Below, in pieces: positions 37,401 through 50,687 of a stretch of DNA of 64,000 nucleotides. The first letter of the stretch is position 1; the number at the start of each line of letters is the position of its first letter. The stretch comes from Chamaecrista fasciculata (Eukaryota > Streptophyta > Magnoliopsida > Fabales > Fabaceae): positions 4,549-68,548 of the forward strand of contig QANZ01056254.1 of the NCBI GenBank assembly GCA_003254925.1, written 5' to 3'. The position numbers and the translations under genes are program-made. The notes under the pieces are model-generated. The model was not told the origin of the DNA and ran no database searches. It worked only from the letters and a program-made list of their open reading frames with translations.

Positions 37401-40400
37401 CTGATTGGTTACCTTTATGTTCTCGATAAGGTGGAATGTGTAATGCTTCTTTTTGATAATTGATTTATTCTTTACTTAAGTATGGCTTTGGTTGCAGAAT
37501 CTTCGACAGACTTTAGATGATCTTACACGTAATGGTTATTCAGTGGTGAGTGTATTATTTACATGATTTCATCATATTCAACGCCTGCATACATTTTATC
37601 CTTTGTCGTTTGTGGCATCCATCAGGATGAAACCCAAAGATACTAAGCTTCTATTTATGCATAATGCTGAACTTCTCTTATGAAGTATTTCAACTCATCT
37701 TTGTGTATATGTTGTTCGTTGAATGCATCATTTTGGTCTTTACAGTGCATAGTGGAGGAAGTTCAAGGTCCAACTCAAGCACGATCTAGGAAAGGCCGCT
37801 TTATATCTGGGTAATTGCATACTTATATTTGAATTGTTTAAAAGCAAATAGTTTTTGCTTCTTTTTTTTTTTTTTCTTCTTTTTTATTTTATACATGTAG
37901 CTTTCTTTGGTTTAGATCCAGGGACAGAAATGTCTGTCTGTTTTCCATTGAAAAAAAACATAGAAAGAGTTATATGTTGAATGGATTATTTTATAAAATA
38001 TTTATTTAGTTGTATTTAACCATGCTTACACCACCTTGAGGCAATTTTCAGGTTATCATTCATGGGAATGAAAGATTCCCTGATCACAAATTTTATCTGT
38101 GATGGTTTGTTTTGAATTTTCCAGGTTTTTCCAATGCTTGTCATCTTACCTTGTTGATTTCAAATTTCAGGCATGCTCATCCAGGAAATCCATATGTATA
38201 CGGACTTGTTGGAGTTGATCATGATCTTGACTTTCCTGAACCAATGCCTATAGTAGGTATGAAGTTTTTCTTTTAGTGCTGCTGATATTAGTCAATTTCG
38301 CAAGTAAATATTATCGTTCACTGTCCTTTTGGGATTGTATATGTTGCTGATAGTTGTCTTATACAGTGAGAGCATGATTTCAGATATTGCCATATATTGC
38401 GTTTAATGTTATTGAATATATCTAATGTAAACGTGCAGAGTGCTTTCCTAATTTCCTAAACTCTGGTGTCTTTCAACCTTCTTATTTGACCTTGTCACAC
38501 TAATGTGGCTTTTCAAAGGTCATCATTACTCATTTATAGTACTGCTTTGATTCTACAAAACTTGGTAATGTTAGTTTGGAAGGATGGGGATTTGGTATCT
38601 AAGTTTGATTGTGATATGCTTATAATAGAGGTAATAGGAGTTTTCTTGATAAGGTCTCAGTTTGTAAGCATTTGGTAATTAGACAGTGAATTGGAGAAAA
38701 GCTTGGTCATATATGGTCGCTTACTCGCTTTTTAAGTCCCTGTTATTTGGGCAGCTAGGGCCTGGTATAGAGGTTCTACAGAGTTATTGCCATGTGGCCC
38801 CTGTTGTCCCCTTTCCTTGCCCACAATGTGTTGATGTTTTGAGTAAAATGATCAACAGAGGGTTTGTTATTATTTGGGAATTTGTTTGTTCAGAACTGCT
38901 ATTGTAGCATTTCCCTTCACCATTGGTTGGGATAACTGAAAGGTTAGTGGATGTCCAAGGATGGACGTCCATGATCCAATTGGAGGCTCTTTTCGAAATG
39001 CTAAACTTATGTATTGATTTCTTGATTGCTGTGCAATTACTGAAGGTCTCAGGTTATGTGTTGTTTTGATTGTCACCCCAGTGTACCACTTAATTTACAT
39101 GATCTGGACTAATATTACTGTTTTTGTTTTCCTACTAATTTAGAAGGCTCAATTTTGATGATGACTTGTTTCAGGAATATCTCGTTCTGCAAGGGGTTAT
39201 TGTGTAAATTTTGTCCTAGAGACCATGAAGACATATTCTTCAGAAGATGGTTTGACAGAAGAAGCTGCAGTTACAAAGCTTCGTACTTGTCAATACCATC
39301 ACTTATTTCTGCATACATCTTTGAGGCAAAACTCTTCAGGTTTGCTCTCTTTTCTTTCTTTGTTTTTTTTTTATTCTTTGAAGGCTAAGTTACTGTGAAT
39401 CACAGATAGTGATATTAAAAAAAATCATGATGGACTTTTTGGAGCATATCCCAGATTTTTTCATGTCACTATTTCTTCGTTATACTTCTATTATTGCGTA
39501 TGAGAGGAAGAAGCATTCTAGACATTTTATAGTAATTTGCATTCTTATACATATACTTTTTACTATATATGTATTGTCTTTACAGCTACATTCCGCTGGG
39601 GAGAATTTGGTGAGGGCGGCCTCTTGTGGGGAGAGTGTAGTTCCAGACATTTTGAATGGTTTGATGGCAATCCCATCTCCGACCTTTTGCTTAAGGTTTG
39701 AATCCAAAAGGTCCCTTTTACATCTCATATTTCTATGTGTTGTATGAATACATGCATCATTTGAAATATTTACATATGTTTCTGTTTTTATCATGATAGG
39801 TAAAGGATCTTTATGGTCTTGAGGATGAAGTTGCGTTTAGGAATACCACTGTGCCTTCAGAAAATAGGCCTCGACCTTTGACTCTAGGAACAGCAACACA
39901 AATTGGTTGGTATATATTTTATTGAAAATTTATTCTTTTCCAGTTATTGTCCATGCTCTTAACCTGCTTGTTGTGCATTTTGCAGGTGCTATACCAACAG
40001 AAGGAATACCTTCTCTGTTGCGGGTCTTACTTCCACCAAATTGCACTGGATTACCTGCATTGTGAGTTAGAGACTCTTGTACTTTTCTTCATTTAAGAAA
40101 TTTGGAGATTGTTATGGGTATATAGTGGATCAACTCTCCCCTATACACTTTTGTGTATTGCTTTGATTACTTTCTCTACATTCATCCTTTTCATTGATAC
40201 TGCAATGCTACTTTTGGTCCCGCTTTTTTCATTTATTAGTTTTTTAACTACAAATGACAGCTAGGAAATCATTCATTGTGCTTGAAGATTTCTGTAATGC
40301 TTGCATGAGTGCACTCTATCTTACGCAAGATGTTCTGGTGATCTTTTGTTTTACTTTTTCTCTGAAAAGTACCTGTGCTTTGAATAAAAAAGGTCAAAGA

Positions 40401-43400
40401 GTGCATTCTGGCAAGATCAAAATATCCGGGTTGTAGGATAAATTTGTATTATCCTGCTGAATATTGTTTTACACGTGCATCCACTTGCAATTTTTTTGAC
40501 CATGTAAGTAGTTGTATGGTTCATAGTTTTTCTAGTTGGGGTCATTGAGCGTCAATTATTTGCTGGAGTATTTTATTCATTGCCTTTTGTTTCATTCACT
40601 CCTTTTTGGCTTTAATCACTTCTGAATCAGTTGCAAATTACTGTCTAACTTGTTTATTGTGGTTCGCAGGTATGTAAGGGATCTTTTGTTGAATCCTCCT
40701 CCTCATGAGATTGCATCCACTATACAAGGTGAGTTCCAATATATTTTATCTTGATTGGCATCTGCAATATAACTTAGTTGTTTCTAGTGTATATTTTATC
40801 TTGTTATGTACTGAAATTTAGCCTTTTGCTAATTTTCTTCCCCATTTGTATGCAGCAATATGCAAACTTATGAGCAGAGTAACATGCTCAATTCCAGAGT
40901 TCACCTGTGTTTCATCAGCAAAGGTTGTATTAAGTTGCTTCTGTGATCTGTGAATGACCTTCAGATGAAGCTCATTACATGTGATCTCTCTCTCTCTCTT
41001 AAATAGTATTTGTGTCTAACAGATAGAATGTAGGACCAGTGGTTGTACAATCATAATTCATAAGTACTGACAGATTTTCAACATTATCAATTATAATCTA
41101 ATGCAATTAGACTGATCATCTACAAATGGTCACAAGTATGACAAATAAGCATGATTAAATCTTTTATATTCAAATCCTTATCAGTAAAAATTACAAAGGG
41201 GAGTACAGTGCATAATAAACAAATATTATACAGGCACGTAAATCTTATTGAACTTGCTATTGAAATTTGAGGTTGAAGCAAAATTACACTTTGGTCTTCT
41301 ATATATTATGGAAACAGAGTTTGGTGACAAATTAGCTTCCAGAGATGAAGATAAAGTAATAACAATAAGACTGCCAGACAATAATTCTTTGCCTCTTAGA
41401 TAATAATAAGCTCCTTCTAAATGCCTTTAAGACTTCCGCCGAAGTTGTAACATTTATACTTCGATAAGAAAGAAATTTCTTAACACTCCTCTCACTTGAG
41501 CTGAAGATTGTATAATTTGAGTTTGTGACAAATAAATCTAATAAAAACAAGAAATAGAAGTATAGAACCAAACTTGGGCACCTATTCGGCCAAAAAAAAA
41601 AAAACTTGGGCACCTAGACACAGCACTGTGACTCATTGGGTTGCACATTTACTCTGAATCATGGATTCAAATAGTTTGGCGTCAAGTACTCCCCCTGACA
41701 ATATCCTTGTCAGACAAATAACTATGTATTTCAAATTGCCTTCCATGTAGGGCCCTTGACATTCTTGATTCTCCTTGCAACTCTTCTTGCTTCTTGGTCA
41801 CATTGTCTAACACAATGACACAACTCTTAAATATCTGACTTACCTCTTGACCTTCTCTGGTTGGTATTCGTCACTTTGTTTGCCCACTAGGACACCCAAC
41901 AACAGTCAACTTTCTTACTAGTGCAGGAGTCTTCAATATGTTACTCTCTACGTCTCCATTCCTTTTGACTTCCCAGGTTGCACCAAGAGCTGTGACTGTC
42001 ACTTTCTAACATATTAACATTATCTAAAACTAAACTACCATGCTATATTGGAACTTAAAATCAACAACTCCATTACAATATACAATATTTTCAATAATTT
42101 TTTTAGCCTTGTCTTTGGCGTCACCTATATATCAAACTAGACTCAACAAATATTAACCATCATTCATCCATAAAATTATTTGCTTGCTCTTTAATAGAAA
42201 TTTCGAGCCTTATATAGCTACAGTTTCTCCATGGAGCTTAAAATCTTAGAATCTTGTAACTAACTGGGGCTTGATTTTCAATAGAGCAGTAAAATACAAT
42301 GGTTTTTATTCTAATAACTTAATTCAACTAGTCTTGTTTCCTCAAAATCCCATTTCAACTAAAAAAATTTAAACTGTTAAGTGAAGACCCATGGACAGTT
42401 CTATTATAAACTTTTAACATGCCCCATCACATGAAAAGCCTTTGGCTTGATATGAGGACAAATCATGGGTCCATCATACCTTGTGCCGTAACCTGGTTTT
42501 GATTAAGAGAATGGGGTGCAGCAGAGATTGAACTCTATATCCCTTGCTTTTAGAGACTGTTTTATCATGTGAATCTTGGAATAACTGAGAAAACCTTTTA
42601 GTTTGAGATTGTGTGTCAATGATTATGCTGACCTTCACGATTAACACAACTATATTATTCATAGGAGTATAAAATAAATGTTACAGCTATGTGCAACTTA
42701 CACTTCAGTTGTTGGCCAAGTTGGATGGCCTTATGTTTCACACCTCTTCTAACATGTTCTTTACCTCTGTAAATACTTTAACAATGCTTTCACCTTGTTA
42801 TTATTTATTACGCTATTCTTCTTACTCCCCCTTTTTATGTCAACTATCTCACTGCTTTATTCTGCAGTTGTACGTTCATGTCTGACTCTTCCCTGTGTTT
42901 GTGCAGCTTGTAAAGCTTCTTGAACTGAGGGAGGCCAACCATATTGAGTTTTGTAGAATAAAGCATGTACTTGATGAAATATTGCAGATGTACAGAACCC
43001 CTGAGCTCAATGAGATCTTGAAACTTTTGATTGATCCAACATGGGTGGCAACTGGGTTGACACTTGATTTTGAAACCTTGGTGAGTCTCAAAACTTGCGT
43101 GAGCTATTTAGTTTTCTTCTAGGTGGGATATAATCAAGCCAAAATGAGCCAAACCCTATTTTTTTCAACTATATTAAGCCTAAACATGAGACTGAGGTTT
43201 TATCAAGGTAAAATTCATGATCATGCTTGGTTCATTTAGTAAACAAACTAAGCACAAGCAGTTGTTGATAATGTCTGAAATAAGATGTAAGCTTGTGTGC
43301 ACATATATTAATTTTTTTTAAAACAAACTTGTTTTCAAGGCAGTGTTGCTACATTGTGCTGTGTATTGCAGATTGGCCGTGGTTATCACAGATTACATAT

Positions 43401-46400
43401 AATTAACATATCATGTTTAGACACAGAGCTTCCTACATGCATTCTGAGAAATGTTGAATAGAATTCACATCAAACTGTTACATACTATCTATCCAAATTG
43501 TGAATGTTCTTTTCGTATTTGATTTTCTAATTACAGAATCAGTTGAGGATTTCAATTCTGTATGCATTTTTAAATTTCATTTCCCTGGTTGAGGATTTCA
43601 ATTCAAGGGACTATTGAAATTAATACTTCTATAATGTCTTTTCATATTTTTTTAGCCTTTCCAAATTTTTTTGTCATGTGAACTTCATATCTGTTTTCCA
43701 GGTTGCTGGATGTGAAGGGATATCAGAGAAGATTGGTGAAATAATTTATCTGGATGATGAGAATAATCAGAAAATCAGTTCCTTTGCTCTCATTCCTAAT
43801 GATTTTTTTGAGGATATGGAGACTTCTTGGAAAGGTCGAGTTAAAAGAATTCACATCGATGATGTTTTTATTGAAGTGGAAAGAGCTGCCGAGGCCTTAT
43901 CTTTAGCTGTAGGTATCTGTAGCTCATGTTTGCTCAATTTCATCAATTATTATGTTGTGCATTGCATTTGGAGGAAATATGTGTATTCTTTCTTTATCTA
44001 AATACAGTATTTGTGCAGGTCATGGAAGACTTTGTTCCTATAATTTCTAGAATAAAAGCTACTGCAGCCCCACTTGGAGGCCCAAAGGGAGAAATATTAT
44101 ATGCTCGGGAGCATGCAGCAGTTTGGTTCAAGGGAAAGCGTTTTGCCCCAACTGTTTGGGCTGGTGGCCCTGGGGAGGAACAAATTAAACAGCTTAAACC
44201 TGCTTTAGATTCTAAAGGTAAAAAGGTTGGTGAGGAATGGTTTACCACAATCAAGGTCGAGGATGCCTTAACAAGGTATGGTTTAAAAGAGATGTAGTCA
44301 TGCTCTTATTTTTCACAAATATTTTTCTTTGCTCTATTCTTAATTATATGTAATGATTAACTTCAATTGATCAGGTACCATGAAGCAGGTGCCAAGGCAA
44401 AAGCAAGAGTTTTAGAACTTTTAAGGGGTCTTTCTGCTGAACTTCAATCCGAATTAAACATCCTTGTATTTGCTTCCATGTTGCTTGTTATAGCCAAAGC
44501 ACTGTTTTCTCATGTGAGGTTTGTAAATGTCTTATTGCTTCTAGTATATTTCTCAGATAAAACAAAATTTGAGGAGAAACTTCAACTAGAAATTAAATAT
44601 AAAGTTGTTCAACGTGATTATGCTATTCTTCCACTGTGTTTTGAAATATGGGTTGTGAAATGTCAGATGTTGACGCAATGTGCTATCTTGCCGAAGTCAC
44701 TGAAATTCACGTAGCAGGCATGCTGCAGGTTGTATCTTAATTTTTGTTCATTGATGTTTTGCAGTGAAGGGAGAAGAAGGAAATGGGTATTCCCCACGCT
44801 TGCACAATCCCATGGATTTGAGGTAGTATTTAACAAGTTTAAAAGAGAAAGTACCTTATGGCATAGTTTTTTCTGTACATGTTTCTGCTTTGGTGCCTGT
44901 AATGAATACCTGCTTTATGCTCTAATGTTGCATGTATCAATCCACTTTATGATAATTTAAGGGTCTTAATTGGAAAACTGATTTTAAGGTACATTGTAAT
45001 TCACTGTGGTTTTCTTGACCCTTAACTTATTGGCTTTCGCATTAAAAGGAAATTGAACGTCTTGACTATTTCACTAATCAAACATTGCTGGGAAGAGATA
45101 AATGGTAAAATGGGGTAGAGTAATTTTTAGAGTATTACTTACTAGTTACTATTATGTAGCCTTTAGGATGATAACTTTAGAAGAATGTTGTTTATTTTCA
45201 TATACTTTTATCTCTCATGGGTTACCAATGATTACAATCAAGGAGTTGTGCAGCTTCAATGTTGATATTTAAGGTATTGACTAAGTCATCATCCGGCTGA
45301 ACCCTATCTCATCTCACAAAGTTTGTTTATTTTCTTATGAAGTAAAATAGAATAGCAACATAAAAGATAAAACTGAACCTCTGATAGAGAAGAGGTGAAC
45401 TTCCTTAGTTGTCATTCAAATGTTAGTCTTTAAACTAAATCATTTTCAGACTAAATGTATTGGTGAATGTTATGTAGGTGGATCTTTATATCAATATGGG
45501 CTTGCTTGTTTTGGTGTATGAATGTCTAGCTGTTTTCATCTGATGAAGCATAAAAGATAAAACTCGATAATCTTTGATCCAAAATCTCTGATGTTTAGAC
45601 AAAAAATCTCACAGGATATCTAATCCTCTTCATTTGTATCTTTCTTCTCTTTCAATAAAAACTTCTATTATCCACAGAAAAAAAAAACAAACAAAAAAAT
45701 TCACTGATCTTTATTAAGTTTTTCAGTTGTGGTGACTTCTGTGTCTAACTCTTGTTGCAGGATGTGAAGCCATTGGATGAAAGTCATGAAACCAATAGGC
45801 TGAAGATAGTTGGTCTGTTCCCATATTGGTTCAACGTAGCAGAAGGAGGTGCTGTACATAATACTGTTGATATGCAATCATTGTTTCTTTTGACTGGACC
45901 AAATGGTGGTGGTAAATCAAGTTTACTTCGATCAATTTGTGCGGCTGCACTACTAGGGATATGTGGATTTATGGTTCCTGCTGAGTCAGCCCTAATTCCA
46001 TATTTTGATTCCATCATGCTTCATATGAAGTCATTTGATAGCCCAGCTGATGGGAAAAGTTCATTTCAGGTCTGGTGCTGGTTCAAAGTTCAAACTATTC
46101 ACTTGTGTAAATCTACGATTAGATATTTATATTATAAATTAATAGTAATAAGCGAAGAAAGTGTTTCGATTCAACTTCAGATGAGGCCACATGTGTTCTG
46201 AGTAATTGGCCTACGCCACCTACCCAATAAGATCTGCAAACAGTCCAAACTCCTCACAATTGGCTATATCTGGTGCCTGTAAGCACTAGAATGTTTTAAC
46301 TTAGACCCAATGACCTAGAAGCCCTACTGTAGTACAGCAAAATCCCTCATAGGAAACTCCAAGAATATTAAATTTGCTGGCTCTATATTGGATCCCTAAA

Positions 46401-48575
46401 CAGTTGTCATAACAAATTATTGTTATGCTAATTGAAATCCTTATGATGCATGCATTGTTTGATATCCCTTTATCAATAAATTTTAATAAAAATATGGCTT
46501 CCTTTTTTAGGATGCCCAGGCTAGGTCATGGCATGTCCTTAGGCTTAGCAGAATAGAGCACTCATGTTTGTACGACCAGTTCATAGTGTTGGGCTAGGGA
46601 AGGGAGAATCATTACCTCTATTTCTCTCCTATGATTAAGAGAGTTGTTTAGGAAAGAAACTGAGAAAAACACAATCAGAGAAAATACAGATTTGTTAGAA
46701 TTAGTAAGACCGAGTGACTTGAGGGTCATTAGAATTTTCTGATATTTATTCGTTTGTCTACTAGTATAAATAAGAGGTTTAAGGGCCAAACATATCCTGA
46801 GCATGAAAGTTTCTCAGCCTTATCAACTTTTATACCAGTCCCTCCAATCCCTAAAAAGCCTAATATAATACGAATTCTTGATTTGATTGCCTTAGATATT
46901 TCATTCATCTTAGTCCGTGTCTCAGGTGGAAATGTCAGAGATTCGATCCATCATTGTCGGAACCTCCAAAAGAAGCCTTGTTCTTGTTGATGAAATATGT
47001 CGAGGAACAGAAACTGCAAAAGGCACCTGTATTGCTGGCAGCATCATTGAAACTCTTGATAGAATTGGTTGTCTGGGTATTGTATCCACTCATTTACATG
47101 GAATATTTGATCTGCCACTACAAACCAAGAATACTGTGTACAAAGCCATGGGGACAGTATGTTTTGATGGACAAACAAAACCAACATGGATCCTCATAGA
47201 TGGGATCTGTAAAGAGAGTCTTGCATTTGAAACAGCCAAGGGGGAAGGAATTCCTGAGAATATTATCCAAAGAGCTGAAGATCTTTATCAATCAGTTTTC
47301 AAAAAGGAATTGCTTTCTGAGGGAAGTGGCTCAAAGCAGGAACAGGTTTCTTCTTACATGAATGTTAATAATTCCAATGTATCACATCTTCATTCCAGAA
47401 AGGTTATAACAAGAGCTGCCCATGATAAAGTGGCATTAGCTAATCAAAGGGAAATTTTACTCAAGGAAGTTGAGAGTGCTATATCTTTAATATGCCAGGA
47501 AAAGATAATTGAGCTCCACAGAAAAAACAACACATCAGTTCTTACTGAAATAAAGTGTGTCCTGATTGGTGCAAGAGAACAGCCACCTCCATCAACTATA
47601 GGTGCTTCAAGTGTTTATGTGATGCTCAGACCAGATAAGAAACTTTATGTAGGAGAGGTACTTCTCTTGACTTTCAAGTTGTTTTGTTTTTTTTATTCTT
47701 GGGTGAATAGCATTACAAATATGCTTATATATTAAGGAGTGGAAATCTTTAGAACTCATCGAAATAAAGCTGCAAAGCAAGGATTTTTTGAGGTTCAGTA
47801 CTTATGAGTATCACATTTATAATCTAATATTTAAACGACTCAGTATATTTGGTAACATGAAAAAATGAACAAACATTTTTTAATATTTTTTTTTTTGCTC
47901 AAATCAAACATTTTTTAAATTACTACTTGATAAAAAAGAAATACAGTACTAATTTTTCTTAATACCAACATTGTTTACAAGCAATTGATACTTGTGAAAA
48001 GATTGTTCAAGTTTTTAACCTTTTCTTTTCCGTTGGGAGGAAAAATTAATATCTCGAAAGATACTGTTTCCAAATACTATTGAAATTCCCAAAAAGTTCT
48101 TGCATTGTTTTTACGGATACTCTGGAAACCTTTGATCTCCCTATATGGTGTGATACAATCCCTTAAGCACAATAGTAAGATCTTGTGACTAAATAGAAAC
48201 TTCTGAGCTGCTGTAATAAATATTTTTATATTGAAGGTTTGTTTATTCTACTTGTTGTACATTGTCATTATTGTATTCTTTCCTCCTATCTAATATGGAA
48301 ACTTACAATGTTAATCATTTTCCATTTTATTGAACTGGTGATAGACTGATGATCTTTCGGGCCGAGTTCATGCACATCGAGCAAAGGAAGGAATGCAGAA
48401 TGCATCTTTCCTTTATTTCCTTGTCTCAGGAAAGAGCTTGGCTTGCCAACTAGAAACTCTCCTCATCAACCAGCTTCCTAGTCAAGGCTTCCAACTAACC
48501 AATGTTGCTGATGGCAAGCATCGTAATTTCGGCACATCTGACATTTTCTTAGAATGTGCAACTTCTCCTTCATAA
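34443..48575 (+). CDS. MSH1: MSH1, organelle-targeted MutS homologue with GIY-YIG domain
   Basis: Plant-specific MutS protein that suppresses recombination between short repeats and maintains mitochondrial and plastid genomes. Exons: 34443-34561, 35960-36101, 36236-36333, 36950-37025, 37212-37331, 37498-37545, 37746-37810, 38171-38256, 39175-39339, 39586-39695, 39800-39905, 39986-40061, 40670-40728, 40856-40923, 42907-43080, 43702-43908, 44019-44275, 44375-44518, 44765-44822, 45761-46069, 46926-47657, 48345-48575; 1149 residues, slightly longer than Arabidopsis. Basic N terminus (MYRLATRNVVVSLPRWRSL) fits a dual-targeting presequence. MutS I: CRVGDFYESIG (about 145-155). Walker A TGPNGGGKSS (771-780); Walker B LVLVDEICRGTE (DE at 851-852); STHLHG follows. 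GIY-YIG: VYVMLRPDKKLYVGE (about 1059-1073). The exon 1 donor (ATCT|GTACTC) is the least certain; it is the GT site that gives the required phase. Confidence 0.95.
40924..42906. other. Long MSH1 intron 14 with probable inserted DNA
   Basis: At 1.98 kb this is the largest intron of the gene. The central part (about 41200-42650) contains T-rich and A-rich tracts and short open frames on the minus strand. No recognisable transposase, RT or terminal repeat is visible, so any insertion is old or unclassified. Confidence 0.4.
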
Positions 48576-49090
48576 ATGCAGAAAGTCCCCACTTCTCATT
48601 TTTGTAATTTAGCCAGTCATATACAAAATTACAAATTGATGGCTCCCATCATATGTAATATGTTGTTTATTTTACAAAATATGATGCAATCCCGGAAGCA
48701 GTGGTTGCAGCAATTTTGGTAGACGTAGCTGCAGCTGCTGCATTACTCTGTTCCCCTCCCTGCAAATGGGAAAAAATTATGTTGATAGAGAAGCAAAAGG
48801 TAGGGAATGCCCTTTTGCTATTATGGTAGAACATGAAGTCTCATTATGATTTGTATTTAATGAACTTCCCATTCTGTACTCTTACGTTCCAGCAATAGTA
48901 GTAATGTTATTCGTCACCAAAAATAAATTTAAAAATTATTTTAAATAATAATTTTTGAAAAAGAGAATTTTGACTAAACATGCAGTCAACGACCTTAACC
49001 TATTTTAGGCTGAATTAATTTATTGAATATTCAAAATCAAAATAATGAATGAAAAAGAAATTACGTACTGAATGTTGGTGTATCCATGGT
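48576..49090. other. MSH1 3' region and unassigned sequence
   Basis: The MSH1 3' untranslated region lies here. On the minus strand, 48670-48762 reads as a short Ala/Thr-rich open stretch preceded by an acceptor-like 'tttgcag' and ending in a stop. It could be the last exon of a broken gene, but I recognise no family and no partner exon. The rest is AT-rich. Confidence 0.35.
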
Positions 49091-49094
49091 TTTT

Positions 49095-49388
49095 AACCCA
49101 GGTGATGATAGTCTTGTTAATGCCAGCTCCGATCATCATGATATTCTTCTTATTCTCACCAATGATGACTTTCTCTTCGTACACACCCTGGCCTGGAAAC
49201 GGCGTTTATGGTGGTGAAGTTTCCAGTTCCGTCGTATTTAAGGCCATCCAAGCATGTTTCTTGGTTTGTGTTGACGGCAGTGAGTAAGGTTTGGACGGTG
49301 TTCACTTCGAAATCGGATAGAGCCCCATTTAAAAAGTGTCAAATTAGGATCCAAATTGCTTTTCTCCTCTGTCGCCGAACTCGTCCCT
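49095..49388 (-). pseudogene. Pectin methylesterase fragment joined to an LRX-like scrap
   Basis: On the minus strand, 49362-49388 encodes RDEFGDRGE, as in leucine-rich-repeat extensins. About 49310-49199 encodes VNTVQTLLTAVNTNQETCLD and then GTGNFTTINAV, i.e. the end of the inhibitor-like pro region and the start of the catalytic domain of a plant pectin methylesterase. About 49190-49098 encodes GVYEEKVIIGENKKNIMMIG followed by GINKTIIT, a later part of the same domain. The sequence between TTINAV and GVYEE is missing. The PME catalytic aspartates and the rest of the domain are absent, and frames do not join. This is a broken relic and cannot be a functional enzyme. Confidence 0.7.
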
Positions 49389-49892
49389 GAGAAAGTGTGT
49401 AGTCATATAGTCGTGATAAAAATCCAGAAATGACTTTTAAATGCGATCATTGCATAAACATGTTTGAGATTGAAGTAACTGCACTTGGAGTTAATTCCAA
49501 TCAAATGGAGAAAGTAAAAACAGAATAAGATCATAAGAAGAAATAGATGAAAATGGACAGTGGGATTGAAAAATGATGAGAAATGGTCTGTCTGACAATG
49601 TTAAGCTGACAAGTTGCGGGGTTTGGGTTAATATCAACTCTAGCTTACTTTTTACATTAACATTCAGTCATTCATAGATTTAGAATCATGAATTACATAA
49701 GATGGATGGGGACGACGGTGGTTTTAGAAAAATGATTTTCATATGGTTGGTCCTTGATTGGTACATCAATTACATATGATGATAAAAGGGCATATCATAT
49801 TTGAGTTTTCCGTCATTGAATTTGAATGGGTCAGCGATGGCGTGTGGACAAAACGCGCATGGACCCATTACGTTTTTTCATGAATCTTAGGG

Positions 49893-50129
49893 TTATCGAG
49901 CGCAGTCGCCAAACTCGTCCTTAAGGTAAAGAAGCTGGTGTTGCCGGATGTACATGGCTTCGGCGTCGGAGAGAGAGCCATGGTTGGTGATGGCGGCGGC
50001 GACGGCGATGGAGGAGAGTGTCAGTAACTGAGTGTTGTAGGCAAGAAGAAGAAGGCAACGAAGAAGAGGGTTTGAATCAATTCGTGGGCTAAGGTCTTTT
50101 TGCTTTTTTGGATTTAAATTTTGGTTCAA
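49893..50129 (-). pseudogene. N-terminal fragment of a leucine-rich-repeat extensin (LRX)
   Basis: A 78-codon open frame with a hydrophobic signal-like stretch (LLRCLLLLAYNTQLLTLSS), then LSDAEAMYIRQHQLLYLKD and EFGD. The second part is typical of the start of the mature LRX cell-wall proteins, which normally continue into GENV, about ten leucine-rich repeats and an extensin tail. Here it ends after a few more codons, with no repeats downstream. An 18-bp sequence in the DEFGD codons ('gtcgccRaactcgtccYt') recurs at about 49371-49388, so about 515 bp seems inserted between the two pieces. Confidence 0.65.
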
Positions 50130-50429
50130 ATTGCAAAATAGACATTTTTTAGTTTTTCTTAATAAAAAATGCTCAAATTACAAAACAGTACACTTTGAAG
50201 TTTACACTGTTAATTTGGACGGAAAAAACCACCTAGGGCCCTATTTGCTAACGGAAGAAACCACAAGGCCCCAATTTGACAGTTTTTAAACCACATGGAC
50301 CTTATCTGAAAATGGGTCAAACCATAGGGCCATTTTGTTTAATTTACCCTAATCTCTAAATATTTCTAAAAAAAAGAACTAGACAAAATAGTAATTTTAC
50401 ATACCCTGATTTTTTAGACTTATAATTTT

Positions 50430-50578
50430 CTCTCTCTATCTATTATTTTCTCATCATTTTTATATCTTTTCCACTCACACACTTTTTCTTTTTCTCTCTC
50501 TCACACACACACATACACCTCTCTCTCTCTCTCACACACACCCCACACACACTCTTATTTATATATATATATATATAG
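50430..50578. repeat. Compound microsatellite (CT)n, (CA)n, (TA)n
   Basis: Runs of 'ctctctct', 'cacacaca' and finally 'tatatatata' follow each other in a pyrimidine-rich stretch. No coding content. Confidence 0.85.
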
Positions 50579-50687
50579 AATTTATATTAATTAATTAAAC
50601 AAAAAATTTACAATATTATTATTTTTTTAGTTGCAATATTCCTCATTCTTCAATCATGCTTGTCTCTTATATTATTATAGAAAGAGT

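Noticed and set aside
48670..48762. Minus-strand Ala/Thr-rich short exon
   Set aside because: It has an acceptor-like site and a stop, but I found no upstream coding exon and no recognised family, so it is mentioned only as part of the MSH1 3' region.
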